Shown here in pieces: positions 39,333 through 48,629 of a stretch of DNA of 64,000 nucleotides (the stretch's first letter is position 1; the number at the start of each line of letters is the position of its first letter). The stretch is from Bacteroidota bacterium (lineage in GTDB: Bacteria > Bacteroidota > Bacteroidia > Bacteroidales > F082), in contig JADJXJ010000003.1 in NCBI GenBank assembly GCA_016715945.1, positions 868,001-932,000 of the forward strand, in the 5' to 3' direction. Made by a program: the position numbers and the translations under genes. Under the pieces are notes generated by a model, which ran no database searches, was not told the origin of the DNA, and was given only the letters and a program-made list of their open reading frames with translations.

Positions 39333-39500
39333 AACTGTAAGGTTTTCGAAGTTTGGTGTTTTCAGGCATCAAAATTATTGCCAATCCGTGCTGCTTGTCA
39401 GTGTGCCTCTCAAAATTTCAGATTTTTAACAGCATTTGGCAACAAAAATACTTCCATTGCTGCCTGACGGCCTGTGCGGAATCTATTTCAAAAGAAGGCA

Positions 39501-39530
39501 TTGCCGGCAGGGGCGAAAGCTTTAATTTTG
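39501..39530 (+). promoter_or_regulatory. Promoter of the YitT-family gene (TTG ... TAATTTTG)
   Basis: TTG at 39501-39503 and TAATTTTG at 39523-39530 are 19 bp apart, which fits the Bacteroidota -33/-7 pattern. The gene starts 20 bp later at ATG 39550. Confidence 0.65.
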
Positions 39531-39549
39531 GGCGCAATTGTCGTGGTAC

Positions 39550-40413
39550 ATGAGAAAACAGAAAACATCCATCTGGTCCGAAATCAAGGCATATGTGATC
39601 ATTACAGCCGGACTTTTTGTCATGGCCCTTGGCTGGACGGCTTTCCTCATCCCGAACGATATCCTTGGCGGCGGGGTCACGGGTATTTCCACTTTGATCT
39701 ATTGGTCCACCGGATTGCCTGTGGGTGTTTCGGTTGCCGTAATCAATGCCGTGCTGCTCATTTTTGCGCTTCGCATTCTCGGTCGTGGATTCGGTGTGAA
39801 GACCATTTATTCCATTGCCGTGCTTTCCGGATTTTTTGCCTTGCTTCAGTATTACATCCGCGAACCTTTTGTTACGGATAAGTTTCTGGCCAGCATAGTG
39901 GGTGCCGGCCTGGCGGGCTCGGCCATGGGGGTCATCTTTACCCAGGGCGGAAGCACAGGCGGCACCGACATCGTTGCCCTCATCATCAACAAATACAGAA
40001 ATATCACACCCGGGAAAATCATTCTGGCCATCGACGTGGTGATCATCTCAAGTTCGTGGCTGATATTCAGGAGTATCGAGCCGCTTGTTTATGGGTTTGT
40101 GGTGATGAGTGTGGTAAGCTACACCATCGACCTGATCATCACAGGCAACAAGCAGTCGGTGCAGCTATTTATTTTCTCGAGACATCCCGAAGCAATCGCT
40201 TCGCGCATTGCCACTGAGCTGGGCAGGGGAGTAACGCTCATCAAGGGCAAAGGCTGGTACACCAAAACCGAAAACGATATCCTGATGATCATTGTCAGGC
40301 GTTCGGAATATCCGCAGGTTTTCCGCATTGTAAAGGAGGAAGACCGCGATGCTTTTGTGTCGCTCTCCACGGTGATGGGGGTGTACGGTCAGGGCTTCGA
40401 CGCCATGAGGTAA
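39550..40413 (+). CDS. YitT-family membrane protein (DUF161 + DUF2179)
   Basis: 287 residues. Five or so transmembrane segments (YVIITAGLFVMALGWTAFLIP; ISTLIYWSTGLPVGVSVAVINAVLLIFALRILG; ASIVGAGLAGSAMGVIFTQGGSTGGTDIVALI) are followed by a soluble DUF2179 domain (about 210-285: VTLIKGKGWYTKTENDILMIIVRR). The GGSTGGTDI signature is typical. The transport or signalling function is unproven for the family. ATG 39550 is used rather than TTG 39538, because the promoter -7 box ends at 39530. Confidence 0.88.
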   Translation: MRKQKTSIWSEIKAYVIITAGLFVMALGWTAFLIPNDILGGGVTGISTLIYWSTGLPVGVSVAVINAVLLIFALRILGRGFGVKTIYSIAVLSGFFALLQYYIREPFVTDKFLASIVGAGLAGSAMGVIFTQGGSTGGTDIVALIINKYRNITPGKIILAIDVVIISSSWLIFRSIEPLVYGFVVMSVVSYTIDLIITGNKQSVQLFIFSRHPEAIASRIATELGRGVTLIKGKGWYTKTENDILMIIVRRSEYPQVFRIVKEEDRDAFVSLSTVMGVYGQGFDAMR

Positions 40414-40471
40414 GCTGGCGAACAAAAGTGCTGTTTATCCAAAGCCTTGATCCAAGCCGACAGCCTGACAT

Positions 40472-41368
40472 CTACTGGCCGGGCTTTGGCTGAAACTGCG
40501 CCAGAAAAAGCCCTGCAAGCATCAGTGCACAGCCTGCAAGTGCTGCCGAATCCATCTTTTCGTTGAGTATCAGAAAACCTCCCAATACAGCGAAAAGGGC
40601 TTCAAGGCTCAGAATCAGGCCGGTATATTCGGGTTTTACATGTTGTTGTGCAGCCACCTGCAGGGTAAAGCCTATGCCTGCCGAAAATACGCCTGCATAA
40701 ATCAGCGGCCACCAGGATTGCAGGAGCTGATCGGTGGCAAACGGTTCCAGCAACAGGCCTGGAACAAGGCTGAACAAACCGGCAAAGGTGAACTGCCAGA
40801 AAGCCAGTGTGATGGGATTATGAAAGGCTGATATCTTGCCCAGTATGATGATGTGCATGGCCCAGAATACTGCGCTGATCAGCACGAGCATATCACCCAT
40901 TCTCAGGTTGAGCTCAGGTTCTTTTGTCAGTAAAAACAAGCCTGCAAGAACAACTGCAGTGCCCACCCAATACCTCAGGCCGGGGGTGTTGCCTTTGAGT
41001 AAGCCATAAAACGGAACCAATACGATGTAGAACGAAGTGATAAAACCTGCTTTCCCGGCTGTAGTGTACACAATGCCAACCTGTTGAAATGCTGAGCCCA
41101 GGAACAGCGCCACCGAAGCCATGAGGGCATGAAGTAGCAAAACAGGGTTGCGCCACCAGCTAACTGTATTTGCATTTTGCTTTCGCAAAACAACAAAAGG
41201 CAGCAAGGTTAGGGCGCCCAATAGAAACCGTAAGCCGTTGAAAGTGAGTGGCCCATGAAACTCCATGCCTTTGCGCTGCGCCACAAACGCCATGCCCCAG
41301 ATGGCGGAGGTGAGCAACAAAAGCCATGGTGCCACGCGGGCTTTGAGCGGAGATTCCATGCGGGGCAA
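40472..41368 (-). CDS. EamA-family (DMT) transporter
   Basis: 298 residues with ten predicted membrane helices in two EamA repeats (PWLLLLTSAIWGMAFVAQ ... ; GDMLVLISAVFWAMHIIILG ...). This is the drug/metabolite transporter fold, whose members export amino acids, nucleotides or other metabolites. No substrate can be told from the sequence. It is convergent with the YitT gene. A second EamA gene lies at 46070, but the two are not close copies. Confidence 0.85.
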   Translation of the reverse strand: MPRMESPLKARVAPWLLLLTSAIWGMAFVAQRKGMEFHGPLTFNGLRFLLGALTLLPFVVLRKQNANTVSWWRNPVLLLHALMASVALFLGSAFQQVGIVYTTAGKAGFITSFYIVLVPFYGLLKGNTPGLRYWVGTAVVLAGLFLLTKEPELNLRMGDMLVLISAVFWAMHIIILGKISAFHNPITLAFWQFTFAGLFSLVPGLLLEPFATDQLLQSWWPLIYAGVFSAGIGFTLQVAAQQHVKPEYTGLILSLEALFAVLGGFLILNEKMDSAALAGCALMLAGLFLAQFQPKPGQ

Positions 41369-41394
41369 ATATCCGGGTTTTTGGGATGGATTAT

Positions 41395-41434
41395 AAAAAA
41401 CAGGCTGCTTCGAAGGTGATGAAGCAGCCTGTTT
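41395..41434 (-). terminator. Terminator after the Omp28-like T9SS gene
   Basis: A perfect 14-bp inverted repeat, AAACAGGCTGCTTC (41398-41411) and its complement (41421-41434), is followed on the minus strand by a T run. It lies 18 bp beyond the stop. Confidence 0.92.
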
Positions 41435-41451
41435 GAATGAGTTAAGGTATG

Positions 41452-43578
41452 TTATTTCACAATAAGCCTTTCTGTTTGCACGAACGTAGGTGTTTGCATT
41501 CTGACCAGGTAAACGCCCGCAGGCATCTGGCTGATGTTGATTTGCTGCATGTGTTCGCCGGCGGCTTGTGTACGATGAGCTATCTGCTGAACCAGCTTGC
41601 CGCTCAGATCCAGAATCTGAATCTGCACATTGCTGCTTTCGCTCAGGTAATAGCGCAGGGTGATGTTGTCGTTGGCAGGGTTGGGATAAATGCCCGCCAG
41701 CGTGGTAAACTGTTCACCAATGCCCACATGCATACCTGTTTCAAAATTGTTAGAAGCTCCGGGGGTAATCACACCATAGTTGTTCTGTACGGCTTCGATG
41801 CTCAGTTCGTACCATGTATAGCTGTTCAGCAGCCCGGTGGGTGTCACGGTGATGGTGGTTTTCTCGTCGTTGATAGTAGCAGTAAAGGGGAAGTTGGGTC
41901 CGTTTTGCTGCTTGAGGGTGATGATGGCGGCCACATTGTCGTTGGTGATGGGGATGCCACCAATAAAAGCGATCGGCATATTGTAGTGAATATGCAGCTG
42001 GCTGTTTGTGGGAATGCCTGTGCTGCCGGCTACAGGATCGAAGCTCACAGTGGCAGCCACCTGGCTGGCGTCGAGGGTGTAGGCAGCCTGGAACACATAT
42101 TTGTTGCTGTTGTCCTGCAGGAAAACTACTGCCACCAGGTCGTTCATTTCCTCAACAAATGTGCCCGCCATATTCTGGCTGATGTTGAAAGTGGCTGTCT
42201 GGCCGGCGGCAAAATTCTGGGTGGTGCCGCTGGCGTTGGGCCACATTTTCATCATCACATGCTTGAAGGAGGTTTCGCCATTCGAAGCCACGTTTCCGGT
42301 AGTCAGCTTTTCAACAATCACCACATGCATGGTTGCGTTGTTGAGGTTGACGTAAGGTGTAATCTGCACATTGGCGTTAAAGAAAGTGCCTTGAATTTCG
42401 TGGGTAGCTTCAATCTTTACGAAAGCCGGGTCGGCCATGCCTGCCTGGTAGGCTGTATTCACAGCAGCTGCACTTGTGGCCACATTTTTGCCTTCGACAA
42501 ACAGCATAGGCACAGCATTCACTGCATAGTAAGTGCGGCGCACCCCGCCTTCAGCGGTGTAATAGGGGTCGCCACTGCCCGGCCAGTTCATCTGGTATTT
42601 GATTAGGGCAATGTTTTGTCCATTCTGATTCACAAAGGGATTGAAAATGCTGTTGTTGAATGAAGCACAAGGGGCACAGGTTGAACTTGTAAACTCTTCG
42701 AAAAGCGGACGCCTTTGCAGGCTTTGGGTGGCAACACCGATGTTTTTGGTGATCATGTCGTTGGCGGGATTGCCATCGGGTTGTTGTCCGTTTACATGCG
42801 AGATCCAGATTTTAAACACATGGTCGCCCGCAGGCGGATTGAGTGTCTGTTGTGCAGTGAAGTTGTGCGATTGTCCGGTAGCGATGTTCAGGCCTGCGAC
42901 ATCGGTGGTGAATACTTCTCCATCGTTGAGCGACCAGTTCACCTTATAGCTGGTAATGGGATCAAGGCCAAAGTTGATTACCGTGCCCTGTATGGTCTTC
43001 TCTCCAAAGAAATATGTGGGTATATTCTGTGAGGCCAGACCGCCATCCACCTGTGCGGGAACAAAGAGTTCGAAATCGTCGAACCACCAGTCGTCGATAT
43101 TGTAGCTGTTGCCCGAGAAGAAAATTGAGAACTGAAAGGCATCACTGTTCACATCGCTGTTTTCAATGATAATCAGCCTTTCCTGGGCGGGGATATCTGC
43201 AGTAACGGTTTGTGTCCAAACGTTATTCCATGTGGCGGTGGCGTTGGCTCTGGTGCTCACGCCAATCTGGAAATTGGACGAATAGTGATCCACCTTGTGC
43301 TTTAAACGCAGCGCAACCTTGGTTTGGCCCGTCAAATTAATTGCGGGAGAGATCAGCCTCGTCAGGGTATTAAACTGCGGACTCCAGTTCAATCGTCCCT
43401 CCGGTGCAACGCCTCCGGCATTGGCCGTCTGCGAGATGCGCCAGTTGGTGTTCTGGCCGGATACAGTCCAGCCTGCTGGCGGGAAAGTACCGCTGCTGAA
43501 GTTCTCGGAGAGCATCACTTGTGCATGAGTCCCAATGGCCATCAGCAATGAAAAAATCAGCGTAAAGTTTTTTTTCAT
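41452..43578 (-). CDS. Omp28-like T9SS-secreted protein with cleaved-adhesin domain
   Basis: 708 residues. A signal peptide (MKKNFTLIFSLLMAIGTHAQ) is followed by a cleaved-adhesin (choice-of-anchor J) domain (about 22-170: ENFSSGTFPPAGWTVSGQNTNW, DDWWFDDFELFV). An Omp28-type region then has a thioredoxin-like CxxC (LFEEFTSSTCAPCASFNN). An Ig-like domain with VAATVSFDPVAGSTGIPTNS comes next, and a T9SS type-A tail ends the protein (AGIYPNPANDNITLRYYL ... FVQTERLIVK). The CAPC motif suggests a thiol function, but Omp28 proteins have no settled activity. It is a single-gene unit with a strong terminator. Confidence 0.85.
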   Translation of the reverse strand: MKKNFTLIFSLLMAIGTHAQVMLSENFSSGTFPPAGWTVSGQNTNWRISQTANAGGVAPEGRLNWSPQFNTLTRLISPAINLTGQTKVALRLKHKVDHYSSNFQIGVSTRANATATWNNVWTQTVTADIPAQERLIIIENSDVNSDAFQFSIFFSGNSYNIDDWWFDDFELFVPAQVDGGLASQNIPTYFFGEKTIQGTVINFGLDPITSYKVNWSLNDGEVFTTDVAGLNIATGQSHNFTAQQTLNPPAGDHVFKIWISHVNGQQPDGNPANDMITKNIGVATQSLQRRPLFEEFTSSTCAPCASFNNSIFNPFVNQNGQNIALIKYQMNWPGSGDPYYTAEGGVRRTYYAVNAVPMLFVEGKNVATSAAAVNTAYQAGMADPAFVKIEATHEIQGTFFNANVQITPYVNLNNATMHVVIVEKLTTGNVASNGETSFKHVMMKMWPNASGTTQNFAAGQTATFNISQNMAGTFVEEMNDLVAVVFLQDNSNKYVFQAAYTLDASQVAATVSFDPVAGSTGIPTNSQLHIHYNMPIAFIGGIPITNDNVAAIITLKQQNGPNFPFTATINDEKTTITVTPTGLLNSYTWYELSIEAVQNNYGVITPGASNNFETGMHVGIGEQFTTLAGIYPNPANDNITLRYYLSESSNVQIQILDLSGKLVQQIAHRTQAAGEHMQQINISQMPAGVYLVRMQTPTFVQTERLIVK

Positions 43579-43682
43579 CTGTTCATTGTTTTGGTTAATT
43601 CTCTAAATCGATTTACCTGTGAAGCGAAACTAATATTTTTTACCTAATACGGCCCGAAATTTCGTGTGTAATAGATAAACTT

Positions 43683-43829
43683 TCAGTGCCTGAGCACGAT
43701 AGCTGCAAACAATCCCGCAAGTATGAGATAAAGCAATACCACACCGTAGCGCTCAAGCTTCCTGAAATTTGAACGCTCGTCCCACGCGGAGTCGAAGCGC
43801 TTCATGATATTGCGCAGCGGATCTAACAT
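43683..43829 (-). CDS. Small membrane protein, 48 residues
   Basis: A short frame starting ATG at 43829: MLDPLRNIMKRFDSAWDERS, then NFRKLERYGVVLLYLILAGL and FAAIVLRH. It has a charged amphipathic N-terminus and one C-terminal membrane helix. It lies 22 bp after the 94-residue small membrane gene on the same strand, so the two may be co-translated. I do not recognise the family. The tight spacing and clear helix support it as real, but it is short. Confidence 0.5.
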   Translation of the reverse strand: MLDPLRNIMKRFDSAWDERSNFRKLERYGVVLLYLILAGLFAAIVLRH

Positions 43830-43851
43830 GCTGCTATTCAATCATTTATGT

Positions 43852-44136
43852 TTATTGGTAAGGATCGGTCACAGGCAGCACGTAATACTCTCCGGTTCGT
43901 GGATCTTTGTAAAACTTTGCATGCCCGTTGATTGATTCAATGTTGGCATCCACGCGACCCTTAATGAATACAGTGTTTTCAACCTCGACTACCCCTTTTA
44001 CCTCAAGAGCTTGATTTGTTGTTACTTGTGTGGGTTTGATCTGGGGCACCAGGCCTGCATTCTGAAGCACGAGCACCCAGATGCCGACTGCAATCAGCAC
44101 CAGAACTGACCTGAGAAAACCGTAATGCTGTTCCAT
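43852..44136 (-). CDS. Small membrane-anchored protein of unknown function
   Basis: 94 residues. One N-terminal membrane helix (SVLVLIAVGIWVLVLQNAGL) is followed by a soluble part (VKGVVEVENTVFIKGRVDANIESING). This alternating valine pattern is typical of a short beta-strand domain outside the membrane. No function is recognised. It is followed by the 48-residue membrane protein and preceded by another membrane protein gene in the same direction. Confidence 0.6.
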   Translation of the reverse strand: MEQHYGFLRSVLVLIAVGIWVLVLQNAGLVPQIKPTQVTTNQALEVKGVVEVENTVFIKGRVDANIESINGHAKFYKDPRTGEYYVLPVTDPYQ

Positions 44137-44193
44137 GAGATGTGGTGATAAAGGTTTGAAAAACAGGTGTAAAATTCGAAAGAATTTTTCACA

Positions 44194-44643
44194 TTAAAAC
44201 CATCCGCCACCCAATGCGGTTCGGAATGGCCAAGGAATTGCTGCCAATATGATGACGAAAGCAACCACAAACCAGGTGAACAAATATCTGGCTCTTTTTT
44301 GATGTGCTTCTTTCTTTTTTCCTTTCACCCATGCGATGGTAAGCAAAATGACCGCAATCAGCATCATGCTGATATGTTCAACAAGATAAAATCGCAGGAA
44401 GGTGCTTTTCATGGCTTCCGGGTCGAAATGTACCTTTGGGCTCAGGAAAAAGTAAAGTACCAGGCCGATCAATACCTGGATGTGGGCCACAATGACGGTA
44501 AACTTTCCAAATTGCAGCGTTTTAGGGCTGTAGCTTCCTCTAAATGCTTCGACGAAAAGGCGGTAGATTGTCAGGACGAAAAGAAGAATTAGAACCCAGC
44601 GGAGACCAGAATGGGTGTGCTCAAAAATACTGTACAATGACAT
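44194..44643 (-). CDS. Four-helix membrane protein, cytochrome-b-like
   Basis: 149 residues from ATG 44643 (MSLYSIFEHTHSGLRW). Four hydrophobic helices carry histidines (HTHSG, VAHIQVLIG, VEHISMMLI), the kind that could bind haem, as in small Bacteroidota cytochrome-b-like membrane proteins. I cannot confirm haem binding. A longer start at 44670 is less likely because a -7 element TACTTTTG lies at 44668-44675 on the same strand. Its role may be in electron transfer or signalling in the membrane. Confidence 0.65.
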   Translation of the reverse strand: MSLYSIFEHTHSGLRWVLILLFVLTIYRLFVEAFRGSYSPKTLQFGKFTVIVAHIQVLIGLVLYFFLSPKVHFDPEAMKSTFLRFYLVEHISMMLIAVILLTIAWVKGKKKEAHQKRARYLFTWFVVAFVIILAAIPWPFRTALGGGWF

Positions 44644-44667
44644 ATTTACTGTGTGTTGGAGTTTTGG

Positions 44668-44675
44668 CAAAAGTA
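44668..44675 (-). promoter_or_regulatory. -7 element TACTTTTG upstream of the cytochrome-b-like gene
   Basis: Minus-strand TACTTTTG fits TAnnTTTG and lies 25 bp before ATG 44643. It decides the start against the upstream candidate at 44670. Confidence 0.55.
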
Positions 44676-44703
44676 ACCAAAACCCCCAAAGTCGTGGAAA
44701 AGC

Positions 44704-44729
44704 AAAAGGGAGCCGCGTGGCTCCCTTTT
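44704..44729 (-). terminator. Terminator after the C1 peptidase gene
   Basis: AAAAGGGAGCC (44704-44714) pairs with GGCTCCCTTTT (44719-44729) around a 4-base loop. It lies 17 bp after the minus-strand stop at 44746. Confidence 0.88.
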
Positions 44730-44745
44730 GAAACTTTAAGTTTTT

Positions 44746-45957
44746 TTAAAGGTTGAGCTTTTTCAAAAGGGCTTTCGGAATGGCATCGCGGTGCACCATG
44801 ATGCTTATGGTTTTAAGTTGAACGTAAGGCACGGATGCATAGAGATAGCCGTTGTAGATGTGTTCTTCTGTGCCCCAGGAGTTTTTCACCTTGTAATACT
44901 TGTTGCCGTTCTGGTCGGTGACTGTCCCCACGATGAGCATGCCGTGGTCATCGGTGGTTTCGTAGTTGTCGAAGGTAGTCTGGCGCATCTCCTGTGTAAT
45001 TTTTTTCTCGGGCACCACTTGTTCGAAACTGAAGAGTGCTTTCTGCCTTTCGGCCGGGGTAAGGGCTTCCCAGCGTTCTTTTTCGGTGCCGCTCAGGTCG
45101 GAGCGTTCTTCCGCAGGCACCACAGCCAGGCCGTTTTTCCACGAAAAGCCTTTTTCGCTCACATCGGCTGCCCAGGCAACGGTGTATCCTTTGTCGATTG
45201 CATGATCCAACACCTGCATCAATTCGTCCATGGGCAGGTTGTAGCACATGCTCCACATCCAGTTGTCGGGTATCTCAACAGCAAAAGGCTGATAGAAAGG
45301 ATGATGGGTGTAGGAGGTGAGTTCGATATAATCCTCGGGTTTGATTCCCATTTCTTTGGCAAAGCTTTTGGCATCGTAGGTTTTGCCTTCCCAGCTGAAG
45401 CTGGCCGGTAATTTACCCAGGTAGGTATCGAGCAGGGCCTCGAAACCCTGGTGCCACACGGGAGTCAGTTTGCGGTTTTTGTTTTTGATCACCGCATCCA
45501 CGTAGGCTTTGAACACTTCATCCATTTCGCCGTGCACGTGTTTGTCTTCGCCAATCACCAGACCGGTGTAAGCCTGCTCGGGCATCATACCGTAATTGGC
45601 TGCTACCATCATCACGTCGCTGAATCCTCCACCGGCCGCCATGTTCAGGTGGCCCTGAAGCCTCACATATTTTTTTGCTTTTTCCGAATAGGCATGCCTG
45701 ACTACAAACATTTCCGACAGATCGACCGTTTTTCCTTTGGTGCGCAATATCTCGGCTTCGAGCAGAGCCTGTCCGGAAAAGCTCCAGCAAGTGCCCGAAC
45801 GGAACTGGTTGGCCACAGGGGTGTGCGGAATTTCTTTTACAGGGGTGAACACATAGCCTTTAGGTGCTTTCTGTTCGGCTTCCTGGGCAATTGCCGGCCG
45901 GGCAAGCCCAAACCATAAAGCAAGTGCCGGAACAAAAATTCTGATAAATCTTTGCAT
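44746..45957 (-). CDS. Exported C1-family peptidase (bleomycin hydrolase / PepC type)
   Basis: Papain-fold aminopeptidase. From ATG 45957 it has 403 residues with a signal peptide (MQRFIRIFVPALALWFGLARPAIAQ). The catalytic residues are Q51 and C57 in NQFRSGTCWSFSG, H338 in DDHGMLIVG and N359 in KNSWG. The length and the central insertion (VEIPDNWMWSMCYNLPMDEL) match the PepC/bleomycin-hydrolase group. Most PepC enzymes are cytosolic; this one carries a leader, as is common in Bacteroidota, and probably digests peptides in the periplasm. A longer start at 46011 would bury the signal peptide. Confidence 0.88.
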   Translation of the reverse strand: MQRFIRIFVPALALWFGLARPAIAQEAEQKAPKGYVFTPVKEIPHTPVANQFRSGTCWSFSGQALLEAEILRTKGKTVDLSEMFVVRHAYSEKAKKYVRLQGHLNMAAGGGFSDVMMVAANYGMMPEQAYTGLVIGEDKHVHGEMDEVFKAYVDAVIKNKNRKLTPVWHQGFEALLDTYLGKLPASFSWEGKTYDAKSFAKEMGIKPEDYIELTSYTHHPFYQPFAVEIPDNWMWSMCYNLPMDELMQVLDHAIDKGYTVAWAADVSEKGFSWKNGLAVVPAEERSDLSGTEKERWEALTPAERQKALFSFEQVVPEKKITQEMRQTTFDNYETTDDHGMLIVGTVTDQNGNKYYKVKNSWGTEEHIYNGYLYASVPYVQLKTISIMVHRDAIPKALLKKLNL

Positions 45958-46069
45958 GATAGGATCGGTTTTGGTTTTTGATTGGCTTGTAAAATTAGCC
46001 ATTACCGGCATAGGTGATGAGCTTGACTGATTTTCGGATGTTTTTTTCCGGTTAACGGCGCCTGACTTT

Positions 46070-46966
46070 TCAGACGAAGAAGAGCACCACGCCAGCCACG
46101 CTGATCATTGCGCCCAGGTAGTCGAAAAGCCGGATCTTCTGTTTCATGATGAGTGCCGAAGGAGGGATGATGAGGATGGGCACTATGGCCATCAGGGTTG
46201 AGGCTATGCCCGTGCTGGTGTGCTGAATGGCCACAAGGGAGAACGATACCCCCAGAAACGGCCCGAAGAATGAACCCGTGGTGATGCCGGCCAGTGCTAT
46301 ACGGTCGTTGAGGCTGCGCCAAATCTGCTGCGTACGCCCGGTGAAAACAATGATAGCCAGAAAACCCACAAAACCTGTGATGATGCGGATCTGTGTTGAG
46401 GCAAACGGGTCGTATTCCTGCATGCCTATCTTGCTCAGCACCAGTCCTCCGGCCTGACCAAGTACGCCGAAAAATGCAAACAGAATCCCTTTGGCGGGAT
46501 AGCGAAGTTGCATCCTGCCCCCGTTGGGCCGGCTGATGATGGTGATGGCGATGCCCGACACTGTCAGCGTCATTCCGGCCAGATGTTGCAAACTCATCCG
46601 TTCGCCAAGAAATATCCAGCCCAGAAAGGCTGTGACCGGAGGCACAAAAGTCATGATGAGCATGGCGATACGTGAGCTGATCAGCCTGTAGCTGGCAAAA
46701 AGAAAGTAATCGCCAAACACAAAGCCCACCAGTCCCGAAAGACTCAGAAATATCCATTGCTGGCTGCCGGCATCGAGTGGCAGGGGCATTCCCCGTTTTA
46801 AGGTGGTAAATGCCGTAAGGAATAAAAAGCCAAACAGCAGCCTGCTGATGTTGACGGGCAGCGAACCGATGCGTTTGGTGGCTACCTCAAACGAGAGTGC
46901 GGTAATGGTCCAGAAGACTGCCACGAGCAAAGCTGCAAGCTCCCCGGCGTAGGTGTGGATGATCAT
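46070..46966 (-). CDS. EamA-family (DMT) transporter
   Basis: 298 residues from ATG 46966, with ten membrane helices in two repeats (GELAALLVAVFWTITALSFEVA; YPAKGILFAFFGVLGQAGGLVLSK). A TTG start at 47002 would add 12 residues. The end FDYLGAMISVAGVVLFFV is a typical last EamA helix. The substrate is unknown. The HerA-like ATPase gene lies upstream, 97 bp away on the same strand. Confidence 0.82.
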   Translation of the reverse strand: MIIHTYAGELAALLVAVFWTITALSFEVATKRIGSLPVNISRLLFGFLFLTAFTTLKRGMPLPLDAGSQQWIFLSLSGLVGFVFGDYFLFASYRLISSRIAMLIMTFVPPVTAFLGWIFLGERMSLQHLAGMTLTVSGIAITIISRPNGGRMQLRYPAKGILFAFFGVLGQAGGLVLSKIGMQEYDPFASTQIRIITGFVGFLAIIVFTGRTQQIWRSLNDRIALAGITTGSFFGPFLGVSFSLVAIQHTSTGIASTLMAIVPILIIPPSALIMKQKIRLFDYLGAMISVAGVVLFFV

Positions 46967-47063
46967 TGCGACTATTTGGGCGGCAAAAGTAATCTGAGCC
47001 AAAGGCTTGCCACAGGGCTTTCAGCTAAAGGCGCTCCGGCCAAAGTGAACGACCTCCGTCAGG

Positions 47064-48608
47064 TTATCGCCTTCGTGTGGAAGTCCGGCGGGTGGTGGTT
47101 TTGATGCCCAGCACCCCCAGCAGTCCGCGGGTGACCTCGCGGATGATGGTGGTGGTAACCGGGCTTTTCATCACCGTTTCAAAGGTGCTTGGCTCGCGAC
47201 GCTGGCTGCCCGGGCCGCTGCGGCCGGAAGTGCCTGAAGGCGCCTGATCGCTACTCTGTTCCAACTTGCGCTGAAGCATTTCAAATGCACTGTTGCGATC
47301 GATGGTGGTGTTGTATTTCGACACCAGCTGGCTACGGCGCAACAACTGCTGAATCTCATCCGGGTTCAGCACATCCATGCGCGACTGCGGGGCGCACATC
47401 AGGCAGTGCACCAGCGGACTGGGATTGCCTTTTTCGTTGAGCACACTCACCATGGCTTCTCCTGTGCCCAGCGAGGTGAGCAGTTCATCGGTCTTATAAA
47501 ACTCCGAGACGGGGTAGTTTTCGGCTGCCAGTTTGATGTCCTTGCGGTCTTTGGCAGTAAAAGCGCGCAGGGAGTGTTGCACCTTCATTCCCAGCTGACT
47601 CAGGATGATATTGGGCACATCCGAGGGCACCTGGGTGCAGAAAAAGATGCCTACACCTTTGGAGCGGATGAGCTTGATGATTGTTTCGATCTGGCTGAGC
47701 AGGGCCTTGGAAGCCTCGTTGAATATCAGGTGGGCTTCGTCGATGAAGATTACCAGCTCCGGGCGTTCCACGTCGCCCCTTTCAGGATACTTTTCATAAA
47801 TCTCAGCCAGCAAGGCTAGCATGAAGGTAGAAAAGAGCTTTGGCCTGGTCTGAATGTCCACCAGGCGGAGGATGTTGATGTAGCCGCGGCCTTGTGGGTC
47901 GAGACGCACCAGGTCGTCCACCTCAAAGCTGGGTTCGCCGAAAAAGAGCTCGGCGCCTTGTTGTTCCAGCTCGAGCAGCTTGCGCATAACGGCACCCACC
48001 GAGGCGCTGCTCACCAAACCGTAGTTTTTCTGCACTTCGTCTTTCCCTTCGCCTGCAATATACTGAAGCACAGCGCGAAAGTCTTTGATGTCGAGCAGTG
48101 GCAGGCCACGGTCGTCGGCAAACTTGAAAGCCAGTGCCACCAGGCCTTGCTGGTTGTCGTTGAGCTCGAGCATCTTGCTCAGCAAAACCGGCCCGAACTC
48201 GCTGATGGTGGCACGCATGCGGGCGCCTGGTTCGTGCGAGATGGTGAGAAGCTCAACGGGGTAGGCCGAGGGCTGCCATGTTTTGCCAATTTTTTGGTGG
48301 CGTTCTTCGATGCGGGTATGCGGGTTGCCCGGCATGGCCAGCCCGCTCATATCGCCTTTGATGTCCATGAGCAGCACCGATACACCCTGGTCCGAAAGCC
48401 CCTCCGAAATCATCTGCAGGGTTTTCGATTTACCTGTTCCTGTGGCGCCGGCCACCAACCCATGCCTGTTGAACATGCGCAGGGGGGCTTTCACCTGCAG
48501 GCCATCCACTGCCTGATGGTCAATCATGGCTCCACCCAGCACCAGATAATCGCCCTTGCAGGCGTAGCCTTTTTCGATCTGCTCGCGAAATACCTGAATA
48601 TTAGTCAT
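47064..48608 (-). CDS. HerA-like ATPase (DUF853 / YjgR family)
   Basis: 514 residues. Walker A is GATGTGKSKT (54-63) and Walker B is LVIFIDEAHLIF; the FFCTQVPSDVPNIILSQLGMKVQHSLRAF segment holds the arginine/sensor region. This matches the DUF853 branch of the HerA/FtsK ATPases. The function is not established; DNA translocation or remodelling is assumed from the fold. The tail (about 455-514) is Ser/Arg-rich and ends in TTTRRTSTRRR, possibly nucleic-acid binding. It is 21 bp after the aldehyde dehydrogenase stop, so the two may share a message. Confidence 0.88.
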   Translation of the reverse strand: MTNIQVFREQIEKGYACKGDYLVLGGAMIDHQAVDGLQVKAPLRMFNRHGLVAGATGTGKSKTLQMISEGLSDQGVSVLLMDIKGDMSGLAMPGNPHTRIEERHQKIGKTWQPSAYPVELLTISHEPGARMRATISEFGPVLLSKMLELNDNQQGLVALAFKFADDRGLPLLDIKDFRAVLQYIAGEGKDEVQKNYGLVSSASVGAVMRKLLELEQQGAELFFGEPSFEVDDLVRLDPQGRGYINILRLVDIQTRPKLFSTFMLALLAEIYEKYPERGDVERPELVIFIDEAHLIFNEASKALLSQIETIIKLIRSKGVGIFFCTQVPSDVPNIILSQLGMKVQHSLRAFTAKDRKDIKLAAENYPVSEFYKTDELLTSLGTGEAMVSVLNEKGNPSPLVHCLMCAPQSRMDVLNPDEIQQLLRRSQLVSKYNTTIDRNSAFEMLQRKLEQSSDQAPSGTSGRSGPGSQRREPSTFETVMKSPVTTTIIREVTRGLLGVLGIKTTTRRTSTRRR

Positions 48609-48629
48609 TTATTAAATGGGTTCGGTTTG

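Noticed and set aside
41449..42606. 385-codon plus-strand frame opposite the Omp28-like gene
   Set aside because: The minus strand encodes a full T9SS protein with signal and sorting tail. The plus frame is Cys/His/Val-rich without recognisable domains.
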